A DNA stretch of 64,000 nt from Litchfieldia alkalitelluris (lineage in GTDB: Bacteria > Bacillota > Bacilli > Bacillales > Salisediminibacteriaceae): positions 1,471,103 through 1,535,102 of the forward strand of contig NZ_KZ119600.1 in NCBI RefSeq assembly GCF_002153425.1, in the 5' to 3' direction. The position numbers and the translations under genes are program-made. Below, in pieces: positions 61,859-64,000 of the stretch (within the stretch, counting starts at the first letter, position 1; every line of letters starts with the position of its first letter). The notes beneath the pieces were generated by a model. That model worked only from the letters and a program-made list of their open reading frames with translations, was not told the DNA's origin and ran no database searches.

Positions 61859-63400
61859 TTATTCGAGAATTTCCCACCCTGTAGATAAACCAAGGTCTGG
61901 AAACTTATCTTGGAAATAACGTAGGGCAAATTCATTTTCAAATAATAGGACAGGACGACCTTGTTGATCATTAACAAGCATTTTTCTGCTGTCTGTCATC
62001 TTATCAGTAATTTCACCTTTTGTTACCCAACGTGCCAGTTCATGAGTCATATGCTGGAAATCGACATCTACGTTGTATTCATTTTTCATTCTATATTCGA
62101 AAACTTGGAACTGGAGTTCTCCAACAGCACCGATAATATAATCTTCAAAATACGGTGTTTTGTACAATTGGATCGTACCTTCCTGCACCAATTGTTCAAT
62201 CCCCTTATGGTACTGCTTATGCTTTAAGGCATTCTTTGCAGTTACTTTAGCAAATTTCTCTGGTGGGAATTGCGGCATTTCCTCATACATTAGCCTTTCA
62301 TTGCCAGTAACGAGTGTATCCCCAACTTGGAAGTTGCCAGAGTCATACAGCCCGATAATATCACCAGGCATGGCACTATCAACCGTCTCCCTATCTGAAG
62401 CAAAAAAGGAGTGGGATTGGTTTAACTTCATTTTCTTGCCCGTACGTGAAAGCATGACTTCCATCCCACGATCAAATTGTCCAGAACATACTCGTAAAAA
62501 GGCAATTCTGTCTCTATGATTCGGGTTCATGTTCGCTTGAATTTTAAAGATAAATCCTGAAAAAGTGTTGCTTTCAGGGTCAACAAGTTCTCCAGAAGCC
62601 TTTCTTGGTTGTGGTTCTGCAGCAAGCTTAACAAATTGATCTAAGAAAGACTGCACTCCAAAGCTTGAAAGGGCGCTACCAAAGAATACAGGTGTTAACT
62701 GACCGTTTTGTACTTTCTCCATCGTAAAGTCATTTCCTGCCTCTTCTAGAAGCATAATATCTTCTTCGAGCTTTTCCACCTCGTAATCTTGCAGAACTGA
62801 TTGATCCTTGAACGGGACAATCTCTCTTTCATGGGAGTCATTATAAACTTCAATTTTCTCATCAGGTATGCTGTAAATACCTCGCAATGTTTTTCCCATT
62901 CCAATAGGCCAGTTCATAGGATAGGTTTCCATCTCTAGAACTTCTTCAATCTCTGAAAGAAGATCAAGTGGCTCTTTTCCTTCTCGATCGAGCTTATTAA
63001 TAAACGTAAGAATAGGAATTCCACGCATTTTACATACTTTAAATAACTTGAGTGTCTGTGCTTCAATCCCTTTTACACTATCTATTACCATTACAGCCGT
63101 ATCCACAGCAGTTAAAGTACGATAAGTGTCCTCACTGAAGTCTTGGTGACCAGGTGTATCCAATATGTTAATCTGAACATCGTTGTAAATTAGCTGCATC
63201 ACACTAGATGTAACGGAGATACCCCGTTGCTTTTCAATTTCCATCCAGTCAGATGTAGCGAATTTACCTGATTTTTTCCCCTTCACAGTACCAGCACTGC
63301 GAATTCCACCCCCAAGTAGTAGGAGCTTTTCCGTTAAAGTAGTTTTCCCGGCGTCAGGGTGAGATATAATCGCAAACGTGCGACGTGGTGTTGTTGTCAT
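61859..63400 (-). CDS. prfC: Peptide chain release factor 3
   Basis: A 513-residue translational GTPase, RF3, which removes RF1 and RF2 from the ribosome after termination. G1 [10 protein letters not shown]3 [16 protein letters not shown] and G4 NKLDR are intact; the switch segment SVTSSVMQ and the C-terminal domain III ([13 protein letters not shown]) follow. ATG 63400 lies behind AAAGGG; an upstream ATG at 63433 would add 11 residues before that site. It is a single gene. Confidence 0.95.
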   Translation of the reverse strand: MTTTPRRTFAIISHPDAGKTTLTEKLLLLGGGIRSAGTVKGKKSGKFATSDWMEIEKQRGISVTSSVMQLIYNDVQINILDTPGHQDFSEDTYRTLTAVDTAVMVIDSVKGIEAQTLKLFKVCKMRGIPILTFINKLDREGKEPLDLLSEIEEVLEMETYPMNWPIGMGKTLRGIYSIPDEKIEVYNDSHEREIVPFKDQSVLQDYEVEKLEEDIMLLEEAGNDFTMEKVQNGQLTPVFFGSALSSFGVQSFLDQFVKLAAEPQPRKASGELVDPESNTFSGFIFKIQANMNPNHRDRIAFLRVCSGQFDRGMEVMLSRTGKKMKLNQSHSFFASDRETVDSAMPGDIIGLYDSGNFQVGDTLVTGNERLMYEEMPQFPPEKFAKVTAKNALKHKQYHKGIEQLVQEGTIQLYKTPYFEDYIIGAVGELQFQVFEYRMKNEYNVDVDFQHMTHELARWVTKGEITDKMTDSRKMLVNDQQGRPVLLFENEFALRYFQDKFPDLGLSTGWEILE

Positions 63401-63674
63401 AAACATTACCCTTTCTATATAAAAATAGTGCATTACTCTTTATCATGTAGGAGCTTAGCTACATTGCTTATGTGTTCCAATATGTGTTCCAATTCTTCAT
63501 TATAAACAATCTGAAGACATAAAGCACATTTTTTTTGAAAAATAAAGTAGTTTCCAGTATTTCATGTGAGACCGGAAGTGGGAGCAAGGGAATCTTTACC
63601 TCCCTTTCTTTGGGAAACACATTTATTGGTTATCTGCATAGTATAGGAGTGAACCCAAGATAAGGAGGCGTTAA

Positions 63675-63776
63675 ATGATGTCTCATACACACGGAAAACA
63701 CAATCTAGCTTCTGGCTTTGCGTTTATATTGGTGATCTTCATTCTGTTGGTCATTATTGGTGCAGCCATCGTCTAA
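63675..63776 (+). CDS. 33-residue YjcZ-like sporulation miniprotein
   Basis: The segment SGFAFILVIFILLVIIGA is close to the conserved core of YjcZ-family miniproteins of spore formers (GFALIVVLFILLIIVGA), preceded by a short His-rich head. The ATG at 63675 or 63678 follows AAGGAGG. A strong terminator comes 25 bases after the stop. Function unknown; several copies usually exist in a genome and are made during sporulation. Confidence 0.85.
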   Translation: MMSHTHGKHNLASGFAFILVIFILLVIIGAAIV

Positions 63777-63800
63777 GCTTCTCTTAAATAGGTCAGAAAA

Positions 63801-63836
63801 AAATACTCGTAGGGAATCGGTTCCCTACGAGTATTT
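63801..63836. terminator. Bidirectional terminator at the right end
   Basis: AAATACTCGTAGGGAA and TTCCCTACGAGTATTT pair perfectly around TCGG. It serves the miniprotein gene and the partial minus-strand gene. Confidence 0.85.
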
Positions 63837-63865
63837 AATGTTTTTAAACATTATTAAGTGAGGGG

Positions 63866-64000
63866 CTATGTTGCTGTTTCTACATCACCAGGTAAAAATT
63901 TTGTGAAATATGCCCCTAAAATTGTTAAAACGGTGGCTCCAGTCCAAAATACAACGCCGTACAATGATAGGCCAATTAATCCAATCATTACATAAAAAAC
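63866..64000 (-). CDS. 3' end of a membrane protein gene (partial)
   Basis: The last 44 codons of a minus-strand gene, cut by the window edge. Two hydrophobic segments (VMIGLIGLSLYGVVFW and TGATVLTILGAYF) are followed by a short polar tail ending LPGDVETAT. The family cannot be told from this piece. Confidence 0.6.
   Translation of the reverse strand, partial: VFYVMIGLIGLSLYGVVFWTGATVLTILGAYFTKFLPGDVETAT

Overview
The window comes from a low-GC Gram-positive endospore former of the family Bacillaceae. The evidence is strong AGGAGG-type ribosome sites with frequent TTG/GTG starts, many lipobox lipoproteins, sporulation genes (PrkA, YhbH, a Spo0E-like phosphatase, a YhcN/YlaJ-like lipoprotein, a YjcZ-like miniprotein), a sigma-W promoter before floT, and apparent Spo0A and sigma-H sites. 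It is chromosomal. I see no prophage, transposase or CRISPR array, and one complete tRNA gene.

Layout. 1-7.4 kb: floT flotillin, a domain-permuted GH3 glycosidase with a probable CcpA site, a CDGSH Fe-S protein, two adjacent lipoproteins (one with an OmpA-type peptidoglycan-binding domain) and a GyrI-like protein. 7.5-14.2 kb: a cobalamin riboswitch heads a five-gene unit: a wall-anchored transcobalamin/intrinsic-factor-like protein, a lipoprotein with the same beta-domain, and the T, fused A-A and S parts of an ECF transporter. This is the most interesting system here. 14.4-22.3 kb: a sporulation lipoprotein, an orphan PAS histidine kinase, a UbiD decarboxylase, two SDRs, a GDSL esterase, a CBO0543-type membrane protein and a poly-asparagine miniprotein behind a Spo0A-like box. 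22.4-23.0 kb: a 178-bp tandem array that repeats the 5' half of tRNA-Gly before the intact gene.

23-36 kb: queG, ogt, a wall-amidase-like protein, trmL, a BAAT-like hydrolase, pbpD, then prkA, signal peptidase I and yhbH. 36-46.7 kb: DoxX, HelD, a PGRP amidase with SPOR domain, BipA, YbjQ, SfsA, a drug/metabolite transporter and a manganese catalase. 46.8-50.7 kb: a second PAS kinase, an orphan EutH and a lone receiver protein. 51-56 kb: a nupNOPQ-like nucleoside ABC importer with a structured leader. 56-64 kb: a GNAT-nitrilase fusion, a FixH/YtkA-like protein, glycerol kinase, a Spo0E-like protein, an EamA transporter, a tiny CxxCxGxG zinc-finger protein, prfC and a YjcZ-like protein.

Two themes link the genes. 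First, vitamin B12: surface capture and ECF import are probably switched off together by the riboswitch. Second, entry into sporulation: two soluble PAS kinases with sigma-H-like promoters, a Spo0E-like phosphatase, a receiver protein and Spo0A boxes. Three families of short dispersed palindromes or repeats recur between genes, and one copy lies inside a coding sequence. Functions were assigned by reading motifs; no database search was run.
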